Positions 1 through 9,800 of a stretch of DNA of 64,000 bases are shown here, piece after piece. This DNA comes from Chryseobacterium sp. BLS98 (GTDB lineage: Bacteria; Bacteroidota; Bacteroidia; Flavobacteriales; Weeksellaceae). Under the pieces are notes generated by a model. It searched no databases, was not told where the DNA came from, and saw only the letters and a program-made list of their open reading frames with translations. Position numbers and translations under genes: made by a program. The DNA lies in the NCBI RefSeq assembly GCF_001045445.1, contig NZ_LFNF01000003.1, positions 186,001-250,000 on the forward strand, written 5' to 3'. How positions within the stretch are numbered: the first letter of the stretch is position 1; every line of letters starts with the position of its first letter.

Positions 1-1403
1 CTAAAGCTCAACAAGTACCAGATACTTATTCTCAGCCTTGGGAACAATATAAAATATTGAAACAAAAAATCAATGATTTAGTTTCTCATGCGGAAACCAT
101 CAAAGATAAATTGAAGAAACAGGCTGAATTCATGGAAAAAGATCCGGTAACCGGAAAAGCCATTGATGTAAGTGAGAATTTTTCAGCGCTTAATAATAAT
201 GAAGGTGCTACAGAATACTTCTTTAAGGAAGGGGATGAAAATACTCCTTCAAAAGAAGCAGATGAACTAAAAAGTAAGATTGATGCAGTAAGAAACTATA
301 TCAATGCTACTTTTGGAAAAAATCCTCAATTACAGAATTTAGTTAGCAGAGCTAATGCATCTCTTATTGCTGAATATCCTAAAGGAAAATCACCAAATGC
401 GAAAACGTGGTTCCAGAATAAATTCTATCATCAGCCATTGATTGGTGCAATGTCCAATTTGGAAATTATCCAAAATGATGCAAGAAACGTTCAGTCGGAT
501 GCTTTAGCATTATTATTACAGGAAAAAGTAGATGCAAGCATTAAATTCAGTAGCTACGAGCCTATCGTTTCTGGTCCGGTTGATATTCAGGCAGGAAAAC
601 AGGCTGAAGTAAAAGTAATGTTGGGTACATACTCAAACAGCAATAAGATTAATATTTCTGGTGTAAGCAGAGTAGAAAATGGAAAAGGTATTGTTCCAAT
701 TTCCGGTTCTGGTATCGGAGAACATAAACTAGCAGGTACAATTACTTTAACAGATGCTTCAGGAAAACCTCAAAGCTTCCCATGGACGCATACTTACAAC
801 GTAATTGCAGGACCTAGAGAAGTAAAACTTGAAAAAGGACTATTGCTTTCTGCTGATAAGATGAATGTAATGTATAGAGGACTTGAGAACCCTGTTTCAG
901 GATCAATCTTAGGTGCCGATAATTCTAAACTTTCATTATCTGCTCCGGGAGCTTCTGTAAGAGGTACTGGTCCAGGAAAATGGATTGTAAAACCTACAAC
1001 AGGAAATACAGTTAAACTGACGTTATCAGGAATAGATCCTTACGGAAAATCTGTATCTCAGGTGTTTGAATATAGAATTAAAAATGTTCCGCCGCCACAA
1101 GGTCAGATGAGAGGACAGAATGTATTGTCGATGCCGGCTACTTCTATTCCTAACCAGTCTGTACAGGCAGCAATTCCGGACTTCGACTTCCCTGTTTCAT
1201 TTAGCGTGACACAGTTCATGGTAAGAGTACCTGGAAGAGCAGCATTACTGGTTCATGGAAACACATTAGGTGATGCCGCAGGATTAGTGAAAAACCTTAG
1301 AACAGGTGATGTAGTTTCTATCTTCGATATCAAAGCTACAGCACAAGGATTGGAAGGACAGCAGATTAAAAACATTACTCCTATAATTATTAATGTTCAA
1401 TAG
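1..1403 (+). CDS. gldM: Gliding motility / type IX secretion motor protein GldM (5' end outside window)
   Basis: GldM (PorM in Porphyromonas) is the inner-membrane-anchored periplasmic shaft that, with GldL, turns proton-motive force into motion for type IX secretion and gliding. The reading frame is open from base 3, so the first TTG at 57 is not the start; the N-terminal membrane anchor lies upstream of the window. About 467 residues remain of a family usually a little over 500 long. Visible are the helical N-terminal domain (residues with KKQAEFMEKDPVTGK) and the chain of beta domains ending in PIIINVQ. gldN starts 20 bases later, the usual gldKLMN order. The identification is firm; only the start is missing. 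Confidence 0.95.
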   Translation, partial: KAQQVPDTYSQPWEQYKILKQKINDLVSHAETIKDKLKKQAEFMEKDPVTGKAIDVSENFSALNNNEGATEYFFKEGDENTPSKEADELKSKIDAVRNYINATFGKNPQLQNLVSRANASLIAEYPKGKSPNAKTWFQNKFYHQPLIGAMSNLEIIQNDARNVQSDALALLLQEKVDASIKFSSYEPIVSGPVDIQAGKQAEVKVMLGTYSNSNKINISGVSRVENGKGIVPISGSGIGEHKLAGTITLTDASGKPQSFPWTHTYNVIAGPREVKLEKGLLLSADKMNVMYRGLENPVSGSILGADNSKLSLSAPGASVRGTGPGKWIVKPTTGNTVKLTLSGIDPYGKSVSQVFEYRIKNVPPPQGQMRGQNVLSMPATSIPNQSVQAAIPDFDFPVSFSVTQFMVRVPGRAALLVHGNTLGDAAGLVKNLRTGDVVSIFDIKATAQGLEGQQIKNITPIIINVQ

Positions 1404-1423
1404 GACTAAAATTGTAATTTATT

Positions 1424-2362
1424 ATGAAAAAATATATTAGCACCCTTTTAGTATTAGTTTCGGGATTTGCTTTTTCCCAGACTATCCTGAACGCAGCTTC
1501 TCCGGAAGAGTTCAGACAGATGAGAGAAGAAAACAAACAAAAAGTTGGTGATACTATTATTGATAACAAAGTAAAGCCTCTTGAATACGGTTTTGTAGAA
1601 GATAAAGATATCCTTAAGAGTATGTTTGTTTGGGAAATCATTGATATGAATGATAAGATCAATCAGCCATTCTATTATGACAATCCGGACGGGCTTCTTG
1701 CTACCCCTACAAGATCTTTGTACCAGCTATTATTGGACGGTGCCTTAACAGGAAAGATCGAGCAGGTTTATGACGATGAAAACTTTACCGTGAAACTTTC
1801 ACCGGAAGGTATCCAGAAAAGACTGGAAAAAGTAATTATCAACGATGCTGCTATTGATATCCTTAACTCCGGAAGACAGCTAACTGAACAGGAGAAAAAA
1901 GAATATACCGACGTTTTCAAGACAACGACTGAGAAAGTAAAAGTTCTTAAGATCATGGGTATGTGGTTTATCGATAAGAGAGACGGACAGATGAAATACA
2001 GACCTCTTGGTATTGCAGCAATGGGACCAGATCCTGCTGTACAGGGAGTTATAGGACCTGATGGTAAGCCAATTGCCGGTAACGACGAGCTTATCGACCT
2101 ATTCTGGATTTTCTATCCGAACGCGAGAGATATTTTGGCAAACAATTATGTTTACAACAGAAAAAACTCTTCTGCTGACCTTTCTTTCGATGATATCATC
2201 AACGGAAGAAGATTCTCTTCGGTTATTTACAAATCATCAAGCGGTTTAGGTGATGGTACTATCAAGGATTATATCCCTAAAGATGCTGAAGACCAGTTGG
2301 AAGAGAGCGAAAGAATCAAGGCTCAAATCCTGAACATGGAAAACGATATGTGGAATTACTAA
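1424..2362 (+). CDS. gldN: Gliding motility / type IX secretion protein GldN
   Basis: GldN (PorN) is a periplasmic protein that works with GldK and GldM in the type IX secretion core complex under the outer membrane. The 312-residue product begins with a signal peptide (KKYISTLLVLVSGFAFSQ) followed by the characteristic region with DILKSMFVWEIIDMNDKIN and the PTRSLYQLLLDG segment. It directly follows gldM, so the two are surely co-transcribed. The hairpin at 2384-2415 closes the operon. Its job in this genome is illustrated by the type IX cargo protein at 11747-13291. Confidence 0.95.
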   Translation: MKKYISTLLVLVSGFAFSQTILNAASPEEFRQMREENKQKVGDTIIDNKVKPLEYGFVEDKDILKSMFVWEIIDMNDKINQPFYYDNPDGLLATPTRSLYQLLLDGALTGKIEQVYDDENFTVKLSPEGIQKRLEKVIINDAAIDILNSGRQLTEQEKKEYTDVFKTTTEKVKVLKIMGMWFIDKRDGQMKYRPLGIAAMGPDPAVQGVIGPDGKPIAGNDELIDLFWIFYPNARDILANNYVYNRKNSSADLSFDDIINGRRFSSVIYKSSSGLGDGTIKDYIPKDAEDQLEESERIKAQILNMENDMWNY

Positions 2363-2383
2363 GATTTCACTTGATATTTATAC

Positions 2384-2415
2384 AAAACCTGAGTATTTTT
2401 ACTCAGGTTTTTTTA
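2384..2415 (+). terminator. Rho-independent terminator of gldMN
   Basis: A 12-bp perfect stem (AAAACCTGAGTA / TACTCAGGTTTT, loop TTTT) runs into a T-tract. It ends only two bases before the start codon at 2418, so the next gene needs its own promoter within or upstream of the hairpin, or read-through. Confidence 0.85.
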
Positions 2416-2417
2416 TT

Positions 2418-3452
2418 ATGAAACATATAGACTATATCATTGTTGGAGACGGATACGCAGGACTCTTTTTCGCTCACCAGTTAATTAAGAATAATAAATC
2501 ATTCTTGATTTATTCTGAAGGAAGGAAAAGTGCTTCTCAGGTTTCCGCAGGAATTATCAACCCCGTGGTTCTCAAAAAATTTACTACTTTCTGGAAAGCA
2601 CAGGAGCAAATTGACTTCCTGAAGGTCACTTTAAATGAAATAGAGTCGTACACCGGAAAAAATTACCTGATCAGTTCACCCATCCACAGAATTTTTCATG
2701 ACGAGAACGAACAGAACCTTTGGCTGAAGAAATCGGGAAACGAAGAACTTTCGGACTTCCTTGATCAAAAATTCGATCATTTAGAGGTAGTAAAAAACGA
2801 TTTTAAGACAGGAAAGGTCAATCAGTCTGCCAGACTTCAAGTAAGCGAGTTTTTCATGGGTCTATTTGGTTTTTTAGAAAAAAAAGAGCTTTTGATTAAA
2901 GAAAAGTTTGATTACGAAAAATTGGATACCTCCGCAGATTCCTATAAGGATTTAAAATTCAAAAATATAATCTTCTGTGAAGGCATGGGAGTAAAGGAAA
3001 ATCCTTTTTTCTCAGATATAGCTGTAGTTCCGAATAAGGGACATCATATCAAAGTAAAACTCTCAGAAGAAATTCCACAGGATATAACTATTAAAAAGAA
3101 ACATTTCTTATTTCCAACAGATAACGGACTTCACTTCTATGGAGGAACCTACGACAGAGAACAACTCCATCATCATATTGATGAATCCGCCGTCGAACAG
3201 CTTGTGAACGGTCTTTCTGAAATTTATCCCTATGACTTTGAAGTGAAAGAAGTAAACTTTGGTTTCAGGCCTACCGTAAAGGATAGAAGACCCATCATCG
3301 GAAGACATCATTCATTCAAAAATCTATATGTTTTCAATGGCCTTGGCGCAAGAGGAATTCTTAATGGCTGCTACTTTTCCAAAAGTCTTTATCAGTTTAT
3401 CGAACAAAATATACCACTTCACGAAGAAGTTGCCATTGACCGATTTAAATAA
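2418..3452 (+). CDS. FAD-dependent oxidoreductase (DAO family)
   Basis: A 344-residue flavoprotein of the D-amino-acid-oxidase-like superfamily. The N-terminus carries the FAD-binding Rossmann motif (IIVGDGYAGL, GxGxxG at about residues 9-14), and the C-terminus has the GxRP and GLGARGILNG segments typical of the family's second FAD-contact region. There is no signal peptide, so it is probably cytosolic. The substrate cannot be read from sequence; many members oxidise secondary amines or glycine-like compounds. It follows the gldN terminator by two bases and lies 28 bases before the SemiSWEET gene, so the two may share a transcript. Confidence 0.8.
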   Translation: MKHIDYIIVGDGYAGLFFAHQLIKNNKSFLIYSEGRKSASQVSAGIINPVVLKKFTTFWKAQEQIDFLKVTLNEIESYTGKNYLISSPIHRIFHDENEQNLWLKKSGNEELSDFLDQKFDHLEVVKNDFKTGKVNQSARLQVSEFFMGLFGFLEKKELLIKEKFDYEKLDTSADSYKDLKFKNIIFCEGMGVKENPFFSDIAVVPNKGHHIKVKLSEEIPQDITIKKKHFLFPTDNGLHFYGGTYDREQLHHHIDESAVEQLVNGLSEIYPYDFEVKEVNFGFRPTVKDRRPIIGRHHSFKNLYVFNGLGARGILNGCYFSKSLYQFIEQNIPLHEEVAIDRFK

Positions 3453-3480
3453 TTCCTATCTTCAGAGAAAGAATTAAACT

Positions 3481-3738
3481 ATGAACGAAAATGTACTGGG
3501 TATAATAGCCGGAATTCTTACATCCATCTCCATGATTCCTCAGCTTATTAAGGTAGTAAAAGATAAAAATGTAGATGATATTTCACTGGTAATGCTTTTG
3601 GTGCTTATTTCAGGGTTGTCACTCTGGGTCTGGTATGGCTTGATTAAAGATGAGCTGCCCATTATTTTGTCAAATGCTTTTGCGGTCCTTGTCAATATAA
3701 GCTTGCTGATCTGCTACATGATCTATAGAAAATCTTAA
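3481..3738 (+). CDS. SemiSWEET sugar transporter
   Basis: An 85-residue protein with three predicted membrane helices, the size of a single SWEET/PQ-loop triple-helix bundle. The PQ-loop signature is present in the first helix (SISMIPQLIKVVK), with a downstream WVWYGL helix. SemiSWEETs work as homodimers and pass mono- or disaccharides along their gradient through the inner membrane. It starts 28 bases after the flavoprotein gene and is closed by a strong terminator at 3748-3780. The actual sugar is unknown. Confidence 0.88.
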   Translation: MNENVLGIIAGILTSISMIPQLIKVVKDKNVDDISLVMLLVLISGLSLWVWYGLIKDELPIILSNAFAVLVNISLLICYMIYRKS

Positions 3739-3747
3739 TATAATAAA

Positions 3748-3780
3748 AAGGTGGCTGAAAACTCGAAGCCACCTTTTTTT
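3748..3780 (+). terminator. Rho-independent terminator
   Basis: Perfect 9-bp stem AAGGTGGCT / AGCCACCTT with a run of T. It ends the SemiSWEET transcript and sits between converging genes. Confidence 0.88.
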
Positions 3781-3808
3781 ATCGTAAAATTTTAAATTCA
3801 ATTTATAT

Positions 3809-4246
3809 TTATGGCTGAAGAACAAATTTAGCCAAAGGAGCCATTCTTGCTTTATTGAGCGTCAGGGTATTTCCGTTTATCGAATAATTATCTGCAGCAA
3901 GCACTGCTTTGGTAAATAATTGTTCAGTTTCCAGATCCTCACAAGCCATCATGGTAGACATTCCCTGGTTGAACTTAATCCTCATTACATCAGGTTTGAT
4001 TTCATAAGTACCTCCAAACCCATTGCATCCTGCATGTCCTTCATATCTCATTCCTTCCGTATTAAGTTTGAAATAAGGATTGTTTTTAGGGTTTTTAAGC
4101 TTAATCGGTTGCCCGTTCAGTTCCGTAAGTTTCCATGTTTTGCCCGTAATATCAGTCGTTTTTTCTGTTGTCGGAGTAGTAGTTTTACATGCCGTAAGAA
4201 ATACGAGTAATAAAAGAGCGGATAAATAGTAATACAGGTTTTTCAT
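3809..4246 (-). CDS. META domain lipoprotein (HslJ-like)
   Basis: A 145-residue predicted lipoprotein: an N-terminal hydrophobic stretch ends in a lipobox (LVFLTAC, Cys at residue 20), followed by a Thr-rich linker and a single META domain. Family hallmarks are visible: TGKTWKLTELNG at the start, HAGCNGFGGTYE in the middle and MACEDLETEQLF near the end. META/HslJ proteins are envelope-associated and stress-related, without a defined enzymatic role. The preceding minus-strand gene at 4285-4677 is also a small lipoprotein, 38 bases upstream; a shared transcript is plausible. Confidence 0.85.
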   Translation of the reverse strand: MKNLYYYLSALLLLVFLTACKTTTPTTEKTTDITGKTWKLTELNGQPIKLKNPKNNPYFKLNTEGMRYEGHAGCNGFGGTYEIKPDVMRIKFNQGMSTMMACEDLETEQLFTKAVLAADNYSINGNTLTLNKARMAPLAKFVLQP

Positions 4247-4284
4247 AATAATTATTTTGGTGGTAATATATTTCAGGCCTTAGA

Positions 4285-4677
4285 TTAATAAGAGGCCATT
4301 TTTGCAGATCCTGATCCATTCGTTTCACGTTTTGCATGAAATAGAACCATATCTACATTTTTTTTCAGTAAGGTAATATTTCCTTTTATATTGGAATATT
4401 GATATTCTTCATTGCTGGCAGTATATTCCGGAAGCGCATCACTTTTTTTAAGATCATAGGTTTTGCCTTCCAGATGAACTGTTGCCGTACCTTTTGTATG
4501 GTTAATAGTGACTTCAATTTTTTCCCCATAGCTGTCCGTGAAAACATCTTTTGAGGTTTCATCCTTATTTTCAGGAGCTGCTTCTGTAACAACTTCTGCC
4601 TCTTTGCCAGGATGTTTACATGCTGTTGAAGAAAGGACTGCCAGCCCGATAAGGACCGATGTAAATAATTTTTTCAT
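4285..4677 (-). CDS. Small lipoprotein of unknown function
   Basis: A 130-residue lipoprotein with a lipobox (AVLSSTAC, Cys at about residue 20), an acidic linker, and a compact domain rich in alternating beta residues (GEKIEVTINHTKGTATVHLEG, then YDLKKS). The pattern of short strands and the LEGKTYDL segment recalls small beta-barrel lipoproteins such as MliC-type lysozyme inhibitors, but the conserved cysteines of that family are absent, so no function is assigned. It is probably co-transcribed with the META lipoprotein downstream. Confidence 0.7.
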   Translation of the reverse strand: MKKLFTSVLIGLAVLSSTACKHPGKEAEVVTEAAPENKDETSKDVFTDSYGEKIEVTINHTKGTATVHLEGKTYDLKKSDALPEYTASNEEYQYSNIKGNITLLKKNVDMVLFHAKRETNGSGSAKMASY

Positions 4678-5226
4678 AGTGATAAGTGATTTGTAAGTGT
4701 GTCATGAAATAGCGGTGTTAATACTACATAAATTTACAAATATTTTTAATAAATATATGTTAATTTTACATAAATTAATTAGATTTTTTTATCCGTTGTG
4801 CATTACAGAGTCCTTGCAGTAGTTTTCAAAAAGCCTGAAAAACACTGTGTTTTTTAAAGATTGTAAGCCAGATCACCGTTGAAAAAGGCTATGCTAAGCC
4901 GACGGTTTAAGAATAAAATAATACAGTTTTTCCATGTTCTACATTTGTTGTTTTTACTGGGTGCAAAATTATTAAAAATTATAGAATGCTGATATACAGC
5001 AAAAAATGATTTAAATCATACTGCTGTAGATTCCATTTTTCACGTTTAATGGACATAAAATAAGGGTATTCTTATGGAAACCCCTTTGAATAAAGGAATT
5101 AATATTCATTATCAAAATTTAAAAGCGATTAGAACTCATTGTGAAAATTTCAATTTTTTTTATTCAGTTTATTTAAAGAAGCGTTAAATTTTGTTAATCT
5201 GTTATGAGCGTATGCCTTTCTGGATG
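4678..5226. other. Gene-free AT-rich intergenic region
   Basis: About 550 bases between a minus-strand lipoprotein gene and a plus-strand gene, so it must hold both divergent promoters. No open frame of convincing composition, RNA gene or long repeat was seen. Confidence 0.6.
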
Positions 5227-5234
5227 TACATTTG
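5227..5234 (+). promoter_or_regulatory. -7 box TACATTTG, near-leaderless start
   Basis: Exact match to the Bacteroidota -7 consensus TAnnTTTG, ending nine bases before the ATG at 5244. Transcription would begin almost at the start codon. No TTTG element was found at the expected 17-23 base spacing upstream. Confidence 0.55.
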
Positions 5235-5243
5235 CGACTTCAA

Positions 5244-5633
5244 ATGAGAAATTTTATTATTTACTTTTTAACCAGCCTTTTTCTGCTTTTCGTAGTAGAA
5301 AGCAGACTTAGTGTTAAAACACTCCGTAATGACTACTCAGGTCATGTTTCTCATCATATGCCTAAAAAAGCCAACCGGCTGAACCAGACTTTCGAAAAAC
5401 TATCTATACAGCAGAGAGCTGATCAGATAGACAATTCTACCCTGGAACTTGCTGAAGATGATTTTCAGTTGTCCGATACCATTCAGATGATTGTTGTATT
5501 TGCTGGGGTTTTCAGTCTGACTTATATTTTTGGCTTATCTTCTTCAAAAAGCAGAAAACCTGTTATTCCAGGCTTTCTTTCGCTCTATTCCAATGTTAAA
5601 ACATTCATTCTGATCCGTTCCATCAGAATTTAA
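5244..5633 (+). CDS. Small membrane protein of unknown function
   Basis: The open frame begins at a TTG at 5232, but that codon lies inside the -7 box, so the ATG at 5244 is the better start (129 residues). It has an N-terminal hydrophobic helix (FIIYFLTSLFLLFVV), a polar middle with a His-rich HVSHH segment, a second hydrophobic helix (MIVVFAGVFSLTYIFGL), and a basic tail. I do not recognise the family. It lies 141 bases upstream of the RND efflux operon on the same strand, so it may be co-transcribed with or regulate that operon, but nothing proves this. Confidence 0.6.
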   Translation: MRNFIIYFLTSLFLLFVVESRLSVKTLRNDYSGHVSHHMPKKANRLNQTFEKLSIQQRADQIDNSTLELAEDDFQLSDTIQMIVVFAGVFSLTYIFGLSSSKSRKPVIPGFLSLYSNVKTFILIRSIRI

Positions 5634-5774
5634 AATTCCTTTTTTCCAATCTGTTTTCTGTCTGTTATACGGATGGAGAGCAGCTGCGTTGCGTATGTCG
5701 GTAATCATCACAGTGCAGTAATCTATTACCATTTTCCACTTAAAACATTAACGATTTATATAAACTCTAGAATT

Positions 5775-6860
5775 ATGATCAAAAGAGTTGTCGCAAGTAT
5801 TGCGCTAAGCAGTCTTCTGTTGTTTACAGCATGCAACAAGAAGAAAGAAGAAAAAGAAGAAGCTGCAGTTTATCCCGTAACCACCCCGGTAGTGATGGAT
5901 ACGGTGATTGACAAAGAATATGTAGCCCAGATAAAATCTGTAAAGAATATCGAGGTTCGGGCTCAGGAAAAAGGCTTTCTTGAAAAAATTTATGTAGACG
6001 AGGGTCAATACGTACATCAGGGGCAGACATTGTTCCGTATCATGCCCCAATTGTACCAGGCGGAATTACTGAAAGCCCAGGCAGAAGTTGCTCAGGCTAC
6101 TATTGAATTAAAGAATGCAAGCACATTAGCCAGTAACAACATCGTTTCCAAAAACGAAAGAGCAATGGCTAAAGCTAAACTTGACGCAGCCAATGCCGAA
6201 GCTAAACTAGCTCAGATTCACTTGTCATTCACAGACATTAAAGCTCCGTTTTCAGGGATTATCAACAGACTACCTTTGAGATTAGGAAGTCTGGTAGATG
6301 AAGGAGATTTGCTGACATCCCTTTCTGATAATACCAATATGTACACCTATTTTAATGTTTCAGAACCGGAATATCTTAATTATCAGAGAAATGTAGCTTC
6401 AAGAGGAAGTAATCAGGTAGGTCTGTTGATGGCAAACGGAGATTTGTTCCCGCAACAAGGCGCTGTTGAAACAATTACAGGAGAATTCGACAGTGAAACA
6501 GGAAACATCGCCTTCAGAGCCAAATTCCCGAACCCTGACAAATTATTAAGAAACGGGGAAACCGGAAAAGTAAGAATGACTTTGCCGTTAAGAAATGCTT
6601 TAATCATTCCTCAGAAAGCAACCTACGAAATTCAGGATCAAAAGTACGTTTTCGTAGTGGATAAAAAAGGAGTGGCAAAGTCTAAAAATATTAAGGTTGC
6701 TTATGAACTTCCGGATGTTTATGTTGTGGCATCGGGGCTTGCAGCGGGAGATAAAATCTTATTGGAAGGAGTTCAGAAAGTGAAAGATGATCAGAAAGTT
6801 CAGACCAAAGCTCAGGATCCTAAAAAAGTTCTTCAGTCATTGAAATTAAAAGCAGAGTAG
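5775..6860 (+). CDS. RND efflux periplasmic adaptor (membrane fusion protein)
   Basis: A 361-residue AcrA/MexA-type adaptor linking an inner-membrane RND pump to an outer-membrane channel. The frame is open upstream to 5673, but the ATG at 5775 gives a clean lipoprotein signal (SLLLFTAC, then a Lys/Glu-rich linker). Domains follow the family order: a lipoyl half (NIEVRAQEKGFLEKIYVDEG), an alpha-hairpin (about residues 85-150), the second lipoyl half (IKAPFSGIINRLPLRLGSLV), a beta-barrel and a membrane-proximal domain. It is the first gene of the pump operon, 25 bases before the permease. Substrates of such pumps are usually hydrophobic drugs, dyes or bile-like compounds. Confidence 0.93.
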   Translation: MIKRVVASIALSSLLLFTACNKKKEEKEEAAVYPVTTPVVMDTVIDKEYVAQIKSVKNIEVRAQEKGFLEKIYVDEGQYVHQGQTLFRIMPQLYQAELLKAQAEVAQATIELKNASTLASNNIVSKNERAMAKAKLDAANAEAKLAQIHLSFTDIKAPFSGIINRLPLRLGSLVDEGDLLTSLSDNTNMYTYFNVSEPEYLNYQRNVASRGSNQVGLLMANGDLFPQQGAVETITGEFDSETGNIAFRAKFPNPDKLLRNGETGKVRMTLPLRNALIIPQKATYEIQDQKYVFVVDKKGVAKSKNIKVAYELPDVYVVASGLAAGDKILLEGVQKVKDDQKVQTKAQDPKKVLQSLKLKAE

Positions 6861-6885
6861 GACTCTATAAATGAAGTAAGTAATT

Positions 6886-9800
6886 ATGTTTAAGAAATTC
6901 ATTCGCAGACCTGTTCTGTCCATCGTAATCTCTTTGATTATCGTATTCATGGGAGTTTTGTCTTTAGTAAAACTTCCGATAACGCAGTTCCCGTCCATTT
7001 CACCACCAAAAGTAAACATCACGGCAGAATATCCGGGTGCCAACAATGAATTGTTGATCAAATCAGTGGTTATTCCATTGGAAAGAGGTCTTAACGGTGT
7101 GCCGGGTATGAAATACATGACCTCCGATGCCGGAAACGACGGGGAAGCTTCTATTCAGGTGGTTTTCGATTTGGGAACCGACCCGAACGTAGCAGCAGTA
7201 AACGTTCAGAACCGTGTATCTTCGGTAGTAAACAAGCTTCCGCCGCTGGTAGTTCGTGAAGGGGTGAAAATTACCCGTGAAGAGCCCAACATGCTGATGT
7301 ATATTAACCTGTACAGTGATGACCCGAAAGCTGACCAGAAATTCCTTTTCAATTATGCAGATATTAACGTAATGTCTGAATTGAGAAGAGTAAGTGGAGT
7401 TGGTTTCGCAGATATCCTGGGGACAAGAGAATATGCAATGCGTATATGGCTTAAACCTGACAGGTTAACGGCTTACAGCATTTCGGCAGATGAAGTGATG
7501 GAATCGCTAAATGCGCAAAGTTTGGAAGCATCTCCGGGTAAAACGGGAGAAAGTTCCGGAAAGCGTTCGCAGTCATTTGAATATATTTTAAAATATCCGG
7601 GTCGTTTCAACAATGAAAAAGATTACGGGAATATTATCCTTAAAGCAAAGCCTGACGGAGAGTTTATCAGATTAAAAGATGTAGCAGATATAGAATTCGG
7701 TTCCTCCATGTATGATATCTATTCTACACTGAACGGAAAACCTTCTGCAGCAATCACCGTAAAACAGTCATACGGTTCCAACGCAAGTGATGTTATCAAA
7801 AATGTAAAATCTTTGATGGCCGAACTGCAGAAAACAACCTTCCCGAAAGGAATGCATTACGACATCAGTTATGACGTATCAAGATTCCTGGATGCATCGA
7901 TTGAAAAAGTAGTTCATACGTTATTTGAAGCCTTCGTTTTGGTGGCAATTGTGGTATTCCTGTTCCTGGGAGACTGGCGCTCAACGCTGATTCCAGCTTT
8001 GGCGGTTCCGGTTTCATTGGTGGGAACATTTGCCATCATGTCTGCCTTTGGAATTACGTTAAACATGATCTCGCTATTTGCCCTTGTGATGGCGATCGGG
8101 GTCGTTGTGGATGACGCGATTGTGGTAATTGAAGCTGTTCACGCCAAAATGGAGGAGAAACATTTATCTCCGTTAAAGGCGACAGAAGAAGCAATGCACG
8201 AGATCAGCGGGGCAATTATTGCAATTACTTTGGTAATGGCATCTGTATTCATTCCGATTGCGTTTATGTCCGGTCCGGTTGGGGTTTTCTACCGCCAGTT
8301 CTCAATTACAATGGCTTCTGCAATTATCCTTTCAGGAGTTGTAGCCTTAACATTGACGCCGGCTCTGTGTGCTTTAATATTAAAAAATAACCACGGAAAA
8401 CCTAAGAAAAGAACTCCAATTACCATTTTCTTAGATAAATTCAACGGTTTATTTACAAAAGGAGCCAATAAATATGAAGGAATGCTGAATAAAACGGTTA
8501 AGAAAAAGACCATTACTTTACCTTTATTATTAGCATTCTGTGCCTGTACATTCTTCCTGAGCAATTCATTGCCTTCAGGGTTTATTCCGGCAGAAGATCA
8601 GGGGATGATCTATGCCATCATCCAGACGCCTCCGGGCTCAACACTGGAAAGAACTAACCAGATTGCTAAAGAACTGTTGAGGGAATCTGAAGATATTGAT
8701 GGTGTACAGTCCGTTTCTTCACTGGCAGGTTATGAAATTCTGACAGAAGGTACAGGTTCAAATTCCGGTACGTGTCTGATTAACTTAAAAAGTTGGGAAG
8801 ACCGTAAAGAATCCGCTGCAGAAATCATAGAAAAACTTGAAGAAAAAGCCAAAAATATTCCGGGTGCGAATATAGAATTCTTCCAGCCTCCATCCATTCC
8901 GGGCTATGGTGCTGCAGGTGGTTTCGAACTCCGTTTGCTGGATAAAGCAGGAAGTGGGGATTACCAGAAAATGGAAAAAGTAAGTAATGATTTCGTAAGG
9001 GAGCTCAAAAAGCGTCCTGAACTTGGTTCTGCATTTACATTCTATTCCGCGAGTTTCCCTCAATATATGTTGAGAGTGGATAATGATCTTGCCGAACAAA
9101 AAGGGGTAACGATTGAAAATGCGATGGATAATTTATCTACGTTAATCGGTTCCAATTATGAAACCAGTTTCATCCGTTTCGACAGGCCCTATAAGGTAAT
9201 TGTTCAGGCAGGTCCTCAATATCGTGCACTGCCGACAGATTTATTAAAATTATATGTTAAAAATGATAAGGAACAAATGGTTCCGTATTCAGATTTCATG
9301 CATTTGGAAAAAGTATATGGTTTATCTGAAATCACGAGACATAATATGTATAATTCATCCGAGGTAAGTGGAACCCCTGCACCGGGCTACAGTTCCGGAC
9401 AGGCAATTGCAGCGATCAAAGAAGTTGCGGATAAAACCCTTCCAAGAGGTTTCGGGATCGATTGGGCAGGTATTTCTAAAGATGAGGTAAGCCGTGGAAA
9501 TGAAGCGGTATTTATCTTCTTAGTGTGTTTAGGATTTGTTTATCTGATTCTTTCTGCACAGTATGAAAGTTTTATTCTTCCGTTGCCGGTAATTTTATCA
9601 TTGCCGACGGGTATTTTCGGAGCTTTCTTATGTTTAAAATTATTAGGATTAGAAAACAACATCTATGCTCAGGTAGCGATGGTCATGTTGATTGGTCTTT
9701 TAGGTAAAAACGCTGTATTGATTGTAGAATTTGCCGTACAGAAAAAGGCAGAAGAAGGAATTCCGGTAGCTCAGGCCGCAATCGAAGGAGCTGCGATCCG

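Noticed and set aside
57..1403. TTG at 57 as the start of the first gene
   Set aside because: The same frame is open back to base 3 and reads a GldM sequence, so the gene begins before the window.
4285..4677. MliC-type lysozyme inhibitor
   Set aside because: Beta pattern is similar, but the conserved cysteines of the family are missing.
5232..5243. TTG start for the small membrane protein
   Set aside because: The codon is part of the -7 box TACATTTG; the ATG at 5244 is better placed.
5673..5774. N-terminal extension of the efflux adaptor
   Set aside because: The 34 extra residues hide the lipoprotein signal; the ATG at 5775 starts it properly.
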